Assembly: GCF_000024945.1 (NCBI RefSeq)
Contig: NC_013520.1
Span: 1,823,001 to 1,887,000 of the forward strand
DNA length: 64,000 nt
From: Veillonella parvula DSM 2008
Lineage (GTDB): Bacteria; Bacillota; Negativicutes; Veillonellales; Veillonellaceae
Reading direction: 5' to 3'
The translations under genes were made by a program, and so were the position numbers. The notes below the pieces were generated by a model, which saw nothing but the letters and a program-made list of their open reading frames with translations, was not told the DNA's origin and did no database searches. This document shows, piece by piece, positions 1 through 9,564 of this stretch. The stretch's first letter is position 1. Every line of letters begins with the position of its first letter.

Positions 1-2376
1 GAACGGAGTATCGCCCAATACCTCTTGCATATTATTTTTGATAAGTTCTGGATAGGAAATAACCATTGGACAATGGTAATTATTGTCGCGGCTAAATTCC
101 TTAGGGCCGTGTTGAATACAAGGGTACCAAATAAAGTCTACCTGTGCATTCGCTAAGTCTCGAATATGACCATGTACAGCTTTTGCAGGATAGCAAGCCG
201 TATCGGATGGAATTGTATCGATAGCCTTATTGTATTGAGCCTTAGTCGTATAATCTGAAAGAATTACTTCATAGCCCAAGGTATTAAAGAATGTAAACCA
301 GAACGGGAAATCCTCGTACATGTTGAGAACGCGAGGAATACCTACGCGCATTTTACCTTCAAACTCTGGAATATTTTTCTTTAAATAATAGTCGAAATAA
401 CGACGTAATTTTACATCTACCAAGTTAGGAACTGGTTTACGTTCCTCTTGAATCATACCGCCTGCACCGCGGTCACAACGGTTGCCCGTTACGTACGTAC
501 GACCATCAGAGAAAGCATTGATAGTAAGCATACAGTTGTTGGAGCAAAGGCCACAATTGCGCATTGTCGTAGACACCTGTAAGGAATTAAGTCCTTCACT
601 ATCGAGCAATGTACTTTCACCCTTTTGTAACTCTTCCGCCGTTTCCGCTGCAAGAAGAGCCATACCGTATGCACCCATCAAGCCAGATACATCAGGGCGA
701 ATTACTTCGACGCCCATCAATTTCTCAAAGGCACGCAAAACAGATTCGTTATAGAACGTACCACCTTGTACAACGATATGATCGCCTAATTCTTTAGGGT
801 CTTTCACCTTAAGAACCTTATAAAGGGCATTTTTAATTACAGAATACGCAAGACCTGCCGCGATATCTTGTACCGTAGCACCTTCTTTTTGAGCCTGCTT
901 AACCTTAGAGTTCATAAATACAGTACAACGAGATCCTAAGTCGATTGGCATAGGTGCCAATAATCCTTCTTTTGCGAATTGATCGATAGGAATGCGTAGA
1001 CCAGATGCAAATGTATCAATAAAAGAGCCGCAACCAGAGGAGCAAGCTTCGTTCAACACGATATCTTCGATGTACCCATCACGAACCTTACAGCATTTCA
1101 TATCTTGACCGCCAATATCCAAAATAAAGGATACATCAGGGCAGAAGAATCGGGCCGCACGATAGTGAGCCATCGTTTCTACTTCACCAATATCGATGCC
1201 GAGGGCGCGTTTAAGAAAGGCCTCACCGTAGCCAGTTACGCCAGAGTGTGCAATATAGGCGCCTTTTGGCAATAATTCATATATTTTCTCGATGATTTCA
1301 CGAGATTTTTCTAACGGTTTACCATGGTTAGGACCATAGTGAGAGAAGATAATTTCCTTGTTCCTATTGATAAGAACTACCTTAAGAGTAGTAGAGCCAG
1401 CATCAATACCAAGGTAACAAGGACCTTGAGCATCCTCGATATTCGCCTTTGGCGTTACCGCCTTAGCGTGACGAGCTCGGAACTCTTCTAATTCTTGTTC
1501 ATTTTTAAACAGCGGATCCACACGGTCTGTAGCTTCCATAGGAATACCAATAAGTGCACCGATTTCCTTTGTCAATTGACCAACCGTAATCTCACGGCAC
1601 TCATCTTTCATCAATGCCGCCCCTAAAGCGATGAATAATTCACCATTTTCAGGGATAATGCGATGCGCTTCATCTAGCTCTAAGGTATCACAGAAGCATT
1701 GGCGTAATTCAGACAAGAATGTCAACGGACCGCCAAGGAACGCTACATTACCTTCGATTTTATGACCGCATGCAAGGCCAGCAATCGTTTGATTTACAAT
1801 TGCTTGGAATACAGATTTTGCAATATTTTCATGAGATGCACCTTGGTTTAACAAAGCTTGTACGTCTGTTTTAGCAAATACGCCACAGCGTGCCGCAATT
1901 GGATAAATCGTATCAGCATTCATGGCTAATTGGTTAAGGCCAGATGCATCTGTCTGCAATAAGGTCGCCATTTGGTCAATAAAAGCGCCCGTACCACCAG
2001 CACAGGAGCCATTCATACGATGTTCTGCAGTTTGACCTAAATACGTAACCTTCGCATCTTCACCACCAAGTTCGATGATAACGTCTGTCTCTGGATAGAG
2101 GGCTTTCACAGCTCGCGTTTCAGCAATAACCTCTTGTACGAATGGGATGCGCACCTTTTCGGCCATAGCCATCCCACCAGAACCAGTAATACATACATGA
2201 ACAAGAGCGTCTTCATGACCAACTTGAGCCTCTTGTAACAAGGTATATACTGTGTCCAATATGTTTGCATAATGGCGTATGTACTTTTTATACAAATAAT
2301 TATCGTGTTCGTCCAATAATACAACTTTAACCGTTGTAGACCCCACGTCAATCCCCATGCGTAGCATGTGCTGCAT
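1..2376 (-). CDS. Acyl-CoA dehydratase activase-related protein (BadF/BadG-type, double ATPase), 3' end outside window
   Basis: This is a large activator-type protein of the 2-hydroxyacyl-CoA dehydratase/benzoyl-CoA reductase activase family; 792 codons are visible and the frame is still open at base 1. Two ASKHA ATPase copies are seen, one from about residue 8 (GIDVGSTTVKVVLL) and one from about residue 318 (GIDAGSTTLKVVLI). A Cys-rich segment (EACSSGCGSF) lies near residue 442, as in activases that bind a shared [4Fe-4S] cluster, and CGLCSNNC lies near residue 610 before a DUF2229-like C-terminal part. The start at 2376 has GAGAGG six bases upstream; a second in-frame ATG is at 2367. Known members use ATP to drive one-electron transfer to a dehydratase; the partner of this stand-alone type is not known and none is in the window. 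Confidence 0.85.
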   Translation of the reverse strand, partial: MQHMLRMGIDVGSTTVKVVLLDEHDNYLYKKYIRHYANILDTVYTLLQEAQVGHEDALVHVCITGSGGMAMAEKVRIPFVQEVIAETRAVKALYPETDVIIELGGEDAKVTYLGQTAEHRMNGSCAGGTGAFIDQMATLLQTDASGLNQLAMNADTIYPIAARCGVFAKTDVQALLNQGASHENIAKSVFQAIVNQTIAGLACGHKIEGNVAFLGGPLTFLSELRQCFCDTLELDEAHRIIPENGELFIALGAALMKDECREITVGQLTKEIGALIGIPMEATDRVDPLFKNEQELEEFRARHAKAVTPKANIEDAQGPCYLGIDAGSTTLKVVLINRNKEIIFSHYGPNHGKPLEKSREIIEKIYELLPKGAYIAHSGVTGYGEAFLKRALGIDIGEVETMAHYRAARFFCPDVSFILDIGGQDMKCCKVRDGYIEDIVLNEACSSGCGSFIDTFASGLRIPIDQFAKEGLLAPMPIDLGSRCTVFMNSKVKQAQKEGATVQDIAAGLAYSVIKNALYKVLKVKDPKELGDHIVVQGGTFYNESVLRAFEKLMGVEVIRPDVSGLMGAYGMALLAAETAEELQKGESTLLDSEGLNSLQVSTTMRNCGLCSNNCMLTINAFSDGRTYVTGNRCDRGAGGMIQEERKPVPNLVDVKLRRYFDYYLKKNIPEFEGKMRVGIPRVLNMYEDFPFWFTFFNTLGYEVILSDYTTKAQYNKAIDTIPSDTACYPAKAVHGHIRDLANAQVDFIWYPCIQHGPKEFSRDNNYHCPMVISYPELIKNNMQEVLGDTPF

Positions 2377-2766
2377 AAATACCTCTCTTTTTAACGACTG
2401 TATGACCACCTAAGTGACCATACTTATTTTTGTGAAAGTCTCACATGTAATATGTACAACATATATACTGTACTAAGCATCTAAAATAAAAAATTAAAAT
2501 AGATAAGGATATAATACTTTCACCAAAATATCTAAATTTTTAAATATCCTATCTTTATTATACAACAACAGCAGTTAAAATCTAAGTTATTTCTATATCT
2601 AAAATGTTATAGAAAATATATTAAGATTTGAATTACAAAGTCATATATATAATAGGATGTAAAAAATATTATACCATTTTACAATGAAAAATAACGTATC
2701 TTTTGTAACATAACAGGTCAAATCAAATATATTAATTGCATCAGACAATATGTAATATATAAGAAA
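2377..2766. other. AT-rich intergenic region, leader of the activase gene
   Basis: No convincing gene is present. On the minus strand, the activase leader can form a 10-bp hairpin at 2423-2400 (arms GUAUGGUCAC and GUGGUCAUAC around UUAG, two G-U pairs). The rest is A+T-rich sequence without recognisable structure. Confidence 0.4.
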
Positions 2767-2800
2767 CTAACCCCAAAATTGATTCCAATTTCGGGGTTAG
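2767..2800 (-). terminator. Rho-independent terminator of metQ-like gene
   Basis: A 15-bp stem (CTAACCCCAAAATTG / CAATTTCGGGGTTAG) with a four-base loop lies 90 bases after the metQ-like stop codon. The single non-Watson-Crick position is a G-U pair only when read on the minus strand, which supports that direction. A T-rich tail follows on the minus strand. Confidence 0.75.
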
Positions 2801-2890
2801 TTCATAAGACAGTACGTCTTATTCGTATCTATAAAGTTATGTCATAAGAGAGTATTAAATTTAATACATATATGTTATTCCAATCATTGA

Positions 2891-3724
2891 TTAGAACGCT
2901 GGGATGATAGCCCCTTTATAATGTTCTTCAATGAACTTCTTAACTTCTGGAGATTGTAATGCTTTAGCTAATTTTTGGATAGCTGGTTTGTTTTCATCAC
3001 CAGGATTTACGGAAAGAAGATTTGCATATGGAGAATCCGCTTTTTCTACGAATAAACCATCTTTTGTAGGATTAAGACCTGCTGGCAATGCATAGTTAGC
3101 ATTAATTACAGCTGCGTCTAAGTCTTGAATGGAACGAGGAATTTGAGCTGCCTCTAACTCTGTAATTTGGATGTTTTTAGGGTTGCTAGTCACATCAAAT
3201 GGTGTGTTAGTCAAACCAGTTGGGTCTTTCAAAGTTACAAGACCTGCACTTTGTAACAAGAGAAGTGCACGAGCACTGTTTGTTGGATCAGATGGAATCG
3301 CTACTTTTGCTCCATTAGGCAAATCTTTTAAATCTTTGATTTTTTGAGAGTAAATGGCCAATGGTTCGATGTGAACTGGGGCAAAGCTTACGAAGTTTGT
3401 ACCATGATCTTTATTGAAGTTATTTTGGTAAGGCACGTTAGCAAAGAAATTTGCATCTACTTCTTTACTGGACAACGCCATATTTGGTTGGATGTAGTCC
3501 GTAAATTCAATGATTTGAAGATCTACACCTTCCTTAGCCAATAAAGGCTTAATTTGATTTAAGATTTCAGCATGAGGTACAGGGTTCGCTGCTACCTTTA
3601 ACACCTCTGCTTTAGAACCACCAGCACTACTGGAACTTGCGTCATTTGTGGAAGAGCCACAACCACTAATCAATAAGGACGCGCCTAATACGGCCGTCGC
3701 TGCTAATGCTAACCATTTTTTCAT
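2891..3724 (-). CDS. metQ: MetQ/NlpA-family substrate-binding lipoprotein
   Basis: This 277-residue protein has a lipoprotein signal peptide with lipobox LISGC (Cys22), followed by the NlpA/MetQ fold: a start like VAANPVPHAEIL, the central DYIQPNMALSSKEVDANFF region and the conserved LEAAQIPRSIQDLDAAVINANYA segment. Family members deliver methionine or related compounds to a MetNI ABC importer at the cytoplasmic membrane. No metN or metI lies beside it, so it is an orphan receptor here. It is flanked by its own long leader and a terminator at 2767-2800, so it is probably monocistronic. A second paralogue is at 59766-60584. The ligand is inferred from family membership only. Confidence 0.85.
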   Translation of the reverse strand: MKKWLALAATAVLGASLLISGCGSSTNDASSSSAGGSKAEVLKVAANPVPHAEILNQIKPLLAKEGVDLQIIEFTDYIQPNMALSSKEVDANFFANVPYQNNFNKDHGTNFVSFAPVHIEPLAIYSQKIKDLKDLPNGAKVAIPSDPTNSARALLLLQSAGLVTLKDPTGLTNTPFDVTSNPKNIQITELEAAQIPRSIQDLDAAVINANYALPAGLNPTKDGLFVEKADSPYANLLSVNPGDENKPAIQKLAKALQSPEVKKFIEEHYKGAIIPAF

Positions 3725-4096
3725 GTAATCCTCCTATCTACGATGAACACCTACATCTATTGACGAGGACTCACGCGTATACAACACACGTAGATATTGT
3801 AATAAATTTATATTTTCTTATTCATGTATCTACATTTAATTATTTAATAATTTCGATGTTGTAAGTATAGCAATTTAAATCCTACTTGCATAATAGATTT
3901 TATATATTAATCTTTATAACTAAAATCTATAGCAAGGATAAAATAATAACGTTTAACTATACCAAGCAAATAAAAATGGTACTAAGATGATTCCCCGTAC
4001 TACTAGGTAATATACCTAATAGCTAAAATCAAACTTAGTACCGTTATAAATGTCGCTCTATATAATAAACAATCTAATCAAAATCAAAAAATCAAC
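3725..4096. other. Intergenic region with two inverted repeats
   Basis: This stretch holds the leader of the metQ-like gene and the 3' flank of the DUF389 gene. Arms GGTACTAAG (3978-3986) and CTTAGTACC (4034-4042) enclose an inner hairpin (AGGTA...TACCT); together they may be the DUF389 terminator, although the loop is long. Arms ATCTACG (3736-3742) and CGTAGAT (3789-3795) bracket the metQ leader directly beside its Shine-Dalgarno sequence. I see no T-box or SAM riboswitch consensus. Confidence 0.4.
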
Positions 4097-5410
4097 TTAT
4101 AGAGTTGACGTTGTTTGCTCGATAGAAATAGTTACAGGTGCTGATAATTTAGCCTCTAGCCAAGCTTTTATTCGTTCCAAATCTGCATCAGATACAGTGG
4201 ACGTGGTATAGATAATCACCATATAGCGACTCGCTTTAGGCTGTTCTAAATTATCTATCAAAGGCATGCCTTCCACTTTACTTACAAATGGGAACAACGC
4301 CTTTGCTTCAGCTTCTGTCGTTTTCATAGTGTTTATAGTTTCACTTACTAGTTGATAAGTCGGCTGGTACAGATTACTCAAGTTTTTATATGTTTCAAGA
4401 TTCTCTGAAGATTTATTCAAGTTCGTCTTATCCATAGTAGATTTTTTCTCATCTACGCTATTAACAAATCGTAATGTATAAGGCTGCAAGTACTCATCCT
4501 TCTGTAACTTGTCATCCAACTGGGCTTGCTCCTCTAAATTCACAGGAGCTCCTATAACTACTAAGTCTACTAGCTTATTCGTTCGATCCAATGAATAATC
4601 AATCACTTGTCGACGTCCATCTTGATTAATATCGTTCTTAATAAACTGCTCTATATGATTTGACTCAGAATACTTGATGGTCATATCATAGCCTGCATAA
4701 ATACTTGGTATAGCCATAATAAGACCAATCACAAGGAATATTAGCTGATTACGACGAATAAGCTCTTCTGCTTGTTTATGGAATGGCAAACTATATACAC
4801 CCTTTAAAACAATAAAAGATGCAAAGAAGATGAAGAATGCATTTATAAAGAATAGATAGCCAGCCCCAAAGAAATAGTTCCAATTTCCATTAGCAAGGCC
4901 ATACCCTGCCGTACATAGTGGTGGCATAAGTGCAGTTGCAATCGCAACCCCTGGTATAACATTATCTAAGGTCTTACGCGTTTGTCCAATAATCCCAGCT
5001 AACCCACCAAATATAGCAATAAATACATCAAAAATACTCGGTTCTGTACGCGCTAATAGTTCAGATGTAGCCGTCTGAACGGGGGAAATATAAAAATATA
5101 AAGTAGATGCCAAAACAGCAATCGTAATCTGTAAGGATAATCTTAAAATAGCGCTTTTCACAACTGTAAAATTAAGCGTAGCGAAGCCAAAACCAGTTGC
5201 TAGAATAGGTCCCATCAACGGCGATATAAGCATAGCACCAATAATAACTGCCGTACTATTCATATTCAACCCAATAGAGGCAATAAACATGGAGAGGATC
5301 AGGATAACCAAAGCAGGTCCCTTAATCTTAGCCCCACCTATCAACCTTTTAGCAATGGTTGCATCATCGGCTCGCTCAAAATGTATATCAAAGTATTTAT
5401 TTATTTCCAT
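4097..5410 (-). CDS. DUF389 (TIGR00341-like) multi-pass membrane protein
   Basis: A 437-residue membrane protein. The N-terminal soluble part is short, and from about residue 30 there is the DUF389 signature (NSTAVIIGAMLISPLMGPI), followed by several hydrophobic segments to about residue 245, including the VIPGVAIATALMPPLCTAGYG region. The C-terminal 190 residues are soluble and charged. The function of the family is not established. It lies nine bases downstream of cobT on the same strand, so the two are probably cotranscribed, but no functional link is evident. Confidence 0.8.
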   Translation of the reverse strand: MEINKYFDIHFERADDATIAKRLIGGAKIKGPALVILILSMFIASIGLNMNSTAVIIGAMLISPLMGPILATGFGFATLNFTVVKSAILRLSLQITIAVLASTLYFYISPVQTATSELLARTEPSIFDVFIAIFGGLAGIIGQTRKTLDNVIPGVAIATALMPPLCTAGYGLANGNWNYFFGAGYLFFINAFFIFFASFIVLKGVYSLPFHKQAEELIRRNQLIFLVIGLIMAIPSIYAGYDMTIKYSESNHIEQFIKNDINQDGRRQVIDYSLDRTNKLVDLVVIGAPVNLEEQAQLDDKLQKDEYLQPYTLRFVNSVDEKKSTMDKTNLNKSSENLETYKNLSNLYQPTYQLVSETINTMKTTEAEAKALFPFVSKVEGMPLIDNLEQPKASRYMVIIYTTSTVSDADLERIKAWLEAKLSAPVTISIEQTTSTL

Positions 5411-5419
5411 TCTTCTTCC

Positions 5420-6457
5420 TTATAATTTCATCAGCTCTGCAAAGGTGCCCACATTTACAAACATATGCTGCGTTGTTTTTAGCATTTGCACCATCAAAAT
5501 GGCTCCTGTGCCTTCTCCCATCGACATTTGTGCTTGAATAGGAACCATGTCTTGAGTGATTCCCACCTCAGCTAAAGCGATTTCCGTACCGTTTTCTTTA
5601 GAATAATGCGATGGCAATGCATAGTCCTTAACACGAGCGTTTATGTGCGTTGCACAAGCAGCTGCCACAGATGTTATAAAGCCGTCAATAACAAAAGGCT
5701 TTTCAAAATCTACACAAGCTAGCATCGCCCCAAGAATAGCAGCAATATCAAAGCCTCCTACATGAGCTACGATTTTACGAACTCGGTCAGACTCATGTTC
5801 AGAAACTATATTGTTCTTATGATGCTCTAAAACAGACCGAACAAAATCAATTTTACGCTTCATCAGCTCTGGTTTGTCTGGCCAGGAACCAGGGCCTACG
5901 GTTTCCGTTGGCTTGGCTCCAGTTAATGCAGACAAAACACAAGCAGAGGTTGTTGTATTACCCAAGCCCATTTCACCAAAGGAGAACAGATTGATTCCTT
6001 GTTCTACATAATGTTGAATCCGTTCATATCCAGCTTGAAAGGCGCTATTAAATTCATCCTCAGCCATGGCAGGATGGTTCAAAATATTCTTTGTACCCTT
6101 CGCTACTTTGCGATCCACACCAATACCATCATCTGAGGCAATTCCTACGTCTACAACCTCATAAGGAATATTGTTAAAGTTACAAAATTGTGTCGCCGAT
6201 GAACGCCCTAGTAACATATTACGAGACTGCTTTTGTGTCACCTCATAGTTATAACCTACATAACCTTCCATGTTACAACCATTATCGGCAGAAAATATGA
6301 TATGCTGTGGTCGAATTTCACCATTAATCTCGCCCCAAGCCGTGCAAATTTTGCGAAAATACATTTCCCATAAACCAAGACCTCCTGGGATGAGACATTT
6401 CGGTTGGAGAAATTTATTTAATTGTTTCTCTATAGGTAATACTGACTTATCTTTCAT
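5420..6457 (-). CDS. cobT: Nicotinate-nucleotide-dimethylbenzimidazole phosphoribosyltransferase (CobT family)
   Basis: CobT transfers phosphoribose from nicotinate mononucleotide to the lower-ligand base of cobamides, in the late cytoplasmic steps of vitamin B12 assembly. The 345-residue length is normal. Visible signatures are SADNGCNMEG, FSFGEMGLGNTTTSA, GPGSW, VAHVGGFDIAAILGAML and the C-terminal MSMGEGTGA, which carries the expected catalytic glutamate. The related ArsA/ArsB proteins activate phenolic bases and are encoded as an adjacent pair; only one homologue is present here, so CobT is preferred. It is the first gene of a probable cobT-DUF389 unit. No cobalamin riboswitch was seen upstream. 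Confidence 0.9.
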   Translation of the reverse strand: MKDKSVLPIEKQLNKFLQPKCLIPGGLGLWEMYFRKICTAWGEINGEIRPQHIIFSADNGCNMEGYVGYNYEVTQKQSRNMLLGRSSATQFCNFNNIPYEVVDVGIASDDGIGVDRKVAKGTKNILNHPAMAEDEFNSAFQAGYERIQHYVEQGINLFSFGEMGLGNTTTSACVLSALTGAKPTETVGPGSWPDKPELMKRKIDFVRSVLEHHKNNIVSEHESDRVRKIVAHVGGFDIAAILGAMLACVDFEKPFVIDGFITSVAAACATHINARVKDYALPSHYSKENGTEIALAEVGITQDMVPIQAQMSMGEGTGAILMVQMLKTTQHMFVNVGTFAELMKL

Positions 6458-6665
6458 TCTAATCTCTAGTCCACAACTAATGTGCCAACTAGCCTTCTAT
6501 TAATTCGATATTATTCTATCTGAAAGTATAACATAAAATACATACCTAGTAATATGACTATTGTTAGTTTTTAAAAATATAATTTAGTTTTGAATTTTAG
6601 TCTTTTAGCATCTATATTTTTAGTTGAAATTATCATTATATAATTACAATCAATCTAGCAGATAA

Positions 6666-6696
6666 AAAAGGTTATCCCCTCACAGGATAACCTTTT
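6666..6696 (-). terminator. Bidirectional-looking rho-independent terminator
   Basis: A perfect 12-bp stem (AAAAGGTTATCC / GGATAACCTTTT) with a seven-base loop lies 50 bases after the symporter stop. T-runs follow on both strands. It separates the symporter gene from the cobT promoter region. Confidence 0.85.
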
Positions 6697-6746
6697 ATTT
6701 GAGTTATATAATTAGGTATTTTCTTAAGCTTATCTAACCTACGAAA

Positions 6747-8066
6747 TTAAGCACCTTGGAATTGTGGCATATCGTCGCCACTAGAGTCGTCCAATTTACC
6801 CTGAAGGTCATGGTCAACCATGGCACACACAGATGCATCAGACCAAACGTTTTCAGCGGTTTCAATCATGTCGATAATCATATAGATTGGCAAGATGATA
6901 CCCAGCAAGCCGATTGGTGCTCCGATGGAGCTCATCAAGGACAAGGTCAAGAAATAGCAGCCCATTGGAACGCCTGCATTACCAATAGCAGCGAGAACTG
7001 CAATAAATAACCAGGCTGTCATTGTGCCAATCGTTAATTCCATGCCAGCATTTTGCATTACGAATAAGGATGTAACAAGAATGAAAGCAGCACAGCCATT
7101 CATGTTAATTGTTGTACAAATTGGCAATACAAAACGAGCTACTGCAGGATGCGCTTTCAAATTATCCTCAGCAGATGCCAATGTAACAGGCAACGTTGCT
7201 GCAGAAGATTTTGTGAACAACGCAACAGCTACGGCTGGAGACATTTTACGGAATACGTCTACAGGGTTTAAACCACGGAATAACAAGAACAATGGAATTA
7301 CGATAAAAAATTGGATTAAATTGCCGCCAATAACAACAGCCGTATATTTACCTAAGGCACCAACAATGACACCTGCTTCGATTTGTGCAGATAATTGACC
7401 GGCAAAGGCAAGGATGCCGATTGGCAATACATAAAGCAATGCTTTAATCAACGTGAACAATAACTCTTGTAAACCAAATAACACTTTCAACACCGCTTCA
7501 CGATTTTCTGTGCGTGGCATGAAAGCAAAGGCTAAACCAACGGATGCGGAGATGAACATCACGGACAATACATTAGCTTGTAAGTAAGGTTGCAAGATAT
7601 TGTTTGGAATAACGGATAAGAAATGATCGTAATAGGTAACGGTACCGAGTTTTTCTGGTACTTGGGATGCGCCAGCACCAATTACATCAAGTGGTAAGTT
7701 ACCTGGAGCAATCCAGAGGTATAAGCCAAGACCAACAGCCGCTGCACAAATGGTAGTAAGTAATGTATACACTACGGCATGACCAAAGATGCGACCTGTG
7801 TCCTTTTTAGCACCTAGCATAGATAATGTAGTAATAACCGCTAAAGACACTGTTGGAATCGCAATGAATTGGAACAAGCGAGTAAAGACTGCTGCAATAA
7901 AATTAAAGAGCTCATTTAGAGCTGGAATGTGTTGCCATCCTAAGATAGCGCCTATGATGAGAGCCCCCATCCATAAAATAAACTGACGCAATTTTCCTTG
8001 TCCACGACTTTTCAAGGTAATCTCTTGCGCTAAGGCATCCACATTTTTATTTTTTTGATCTGCCAT
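6747..8066 (-). CDS. Dicarboxylate/amino acid:cation symporter (DAACS family)
   Basis: This 439-residue protein belongs to the GltP/DctA/SstT symporter family, which imports glutamate, aspartate, serine or C4-dicarboxylates with H+ or Na+. Visible are the serine-rich re-entrant loop TKSSAATLPVTLASA, the NMNGCAAF motif and the second hairpin NAGVPMGCYFLT, together with about eight hydrophobic segments. The N-terminal 25 residues and the last 35 are hydrophilic. It stands alone between two terminators. The exact substrate cannot be read from the sequence; lactate- and succinate-linked metabolism of Veillonella would fit a dicarboxylate or amino acid. Confidence 0.85.
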   Translation of the reverse strand: MADQKNKNVDALAQEITLKSRGQGKLRQFILWMGALIIGAILGWQHIPALNELFNFIAAVFTRLFQFIAIPTVSLAVITTLSMLGAKKDTGRIFGHAVVYTLLTTICAAAVGLGLYLWIAPGNLPLDVIGAGASQVPEKLGTVTYYDHFLSVIPNNILQPYLQANVLSVMFISASVGLAFAFMPRTENREAVLKVLFGLQELLFTLIKALLYVLPIGILAFAGQLSAQIEAGVIVGALGKYTAVVIGGNLIQFFIVIPLFLLFRGLNPVDVFRKMSPAVAVALFTKSSAATLPVTLASAEDNLKAHPAVARFVLPICTTINMNGCAAFILVTSLFVMQNAGMELTIGTMTAWLFIAVLAAIGNAGVPMGCYFLTLSLMSSIGAPIGLLGIILPIYMIIDMIETAENVWSDASVCAMVDHDLQGKLDDSSGDDMPQFQGA

Positions 8067-8111
8067 AATAACACCTCTCTACAAACTAAACTACTAGAGA
8101 CTAAAAAAAGA

Positions 8112-8135
8112 AATCCCAGCCCTAGGGCTGGGATT
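8112..8135 (-). terminator. Rho-independent terminator of the iron alcohol dehydrogenase gene
   Basis: An 11-bp perfect stem (AATCCCAGCCC / GGGCTGGGATT) with a two-base loop is followed on the minus strand by TCTTTTTTT. It lies about 110 bases after the alcohol dehydrogenase stop and just before the symporter start. Confidence 0.85.
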
Positions 8136-8243
8136 ACACTTATATCCTAGTCTCTTGTTAAAACATATTATAAAGATATGTTTTAACACTGTCAAACCAA
8201 AATAATTTGATATATAGATTAATATATTCAATTAATGTTGTAT

Positions 8244-9416
8244 TCAAAACATCTTTTTATACAGCACTTCTATATCTTCACGGCTAATTTCAGCCATTGT
8301 ATTAGCAATATTCCCTGTAGCTACGACGTATACGTTATCGACGAGCCAAGGGATATCTTTTTTTGTAAAACCTAGTTCTGTAAGGTTTGTGGTAAGGTCT
8401 AACTCATGGACGATTAAACGCAGTGCTTCACCCAGTTCGGAGCCATCTCCATGGTTAAATATACGTGCCAATGTAGCAAATTTATCAGGGTTAGCACTCC
8501 ATGTATATTCCACTGCAACAGGTTCAATAACGGCAAGGCCTACACCGTGGGTAATATCCTTAAGCCCACTAGCAGGATGTTCCATGCCATGAGCAAGTGT
8601 TACACCGGCGGTATTAATAACCATGCCTCCAATTGTGCTAGCCAATGTAACGGACTCCCAAGCTTTTGTAAGTTGAGTTTCGTTGAGAACAGCTGATTTG
8701 CCTTCAGCCATTGCTTTCACATGTTTATATAGAGGCACAAGATATTGTGCTAACAAAGTTACAGCATAATGAGCTAATGCATCGGTAAAAGGTTGTGCCG
8801 TTTTAGAAGTATACGCCTCGATATTATGACAGAGTGCATCAAATCCCACAGATGCCAATACATGGGGCGGCATTGTGCCCATCACTGCCGGATCTACGAT
8901 GGATACCTTTGGTACGATGGCATTACATCGCAAGGATTTCTTGTCTCCTGTTTCGGGATTAGTAAGTACACCAAAGCCATTACCTTCGGAGCCGGTACCA
9001 CAGGTTGTAGGAATTACAATAAGAGGCAACGCCTTATCACTGGTTTTACGATTAAAGATATAATCGTTAATGTCACCTTCGTTAACGGACATAAATGCAA
9101 TGCCTTTTGCACAGTCCATGATAGAGCCACCACCGATGGCAATAACCATATCACAGCTTTCAGATTTAGCTAGAGCAGCGCCGTCCAATGCAGTCGTCGT
9201 TAAGGGATTGGCATCCACTTGATCAAACAACACATGTTCAATATGTGCCGCATCAAGTTTTGCTGTCACACGGTCATATAGTCCAGATTTTTTGGCACTT
9301 GTCCGCCCTGTTACGATTAGCGCTTTATTGCCATAAGGCTTAGCAAAATCAGCAACACTATCGACTTTATCCCAACCAAATTGGATATGTACTGGTAAAA
9401 AATAAGAGAACTCCAT
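8244..9416 (-). CDS. Iron-containing alcohol dehydrogenase
   Basis: A group III alcohol dehydrogenase of 390 residues, which reversibly oxidises an alcohol to an aldehyde with NAD(P). The cofactor loop GGGS is at residues 95-98. The four iron ligands of the family are present: Asp193, His197, His276 and His290 (in DALCHNIEAY, AHGMEHPASG and THG). The start at 9416 is the first Met (MEFSYFLPVHIQFG). It is monocistronic, with its own terminator at 8112-8135. The second member of the family in this window (58337-59503) belongs to the distinct YqhD group. The physiological alcohol is unknown. Confidence 0.88.
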   Translation of the reverse strand: MEFSYFLPVHIQFGWDKVDSVADFAKPYGNKALIVTGRTSAKKSGLYDRVTAKLDAAHIEHVLFDQVDANPLTTTALDGAALAKSESCDMVIAIGGGSIMDCAKGIAFMSVNEGDINDYIFNRKTSDKALPLIVIPTTCGTGSEGNGFGVLTNPETGDKKSLRCNAIVPKVSIVDPAVMGTMPPHVLASVGFDALCHNIEAYTSKTAQPFTDALAHYAVTLLAQYLVPLYKHVKAMAEGKSAVLNETQLTKAWESVTLASTIGGMVINTAGVTLAHGMEHPASGLKDITHGVGLAVIEPVAVEYTWSANPDKFATLARIFNHGDGSELGEALRLIVHELDLTTNLTELGFTKKDIPWLVDNVYVVATGNIANTMAEISREDIEVLYKKMF

Positions 9417-9564
9417 GTGAACGACCTCTTTTCTATAAATACTAGCTCTTAATGTTATTGTAATGTAAATTCAGACGCCTGTAAAACCTCATAGGACTTT
9501 CACTAGAAAACATGTATACTACAAATAAGAGGGGGTCATTTATTTTTATAGAGGGAGAGAATCT

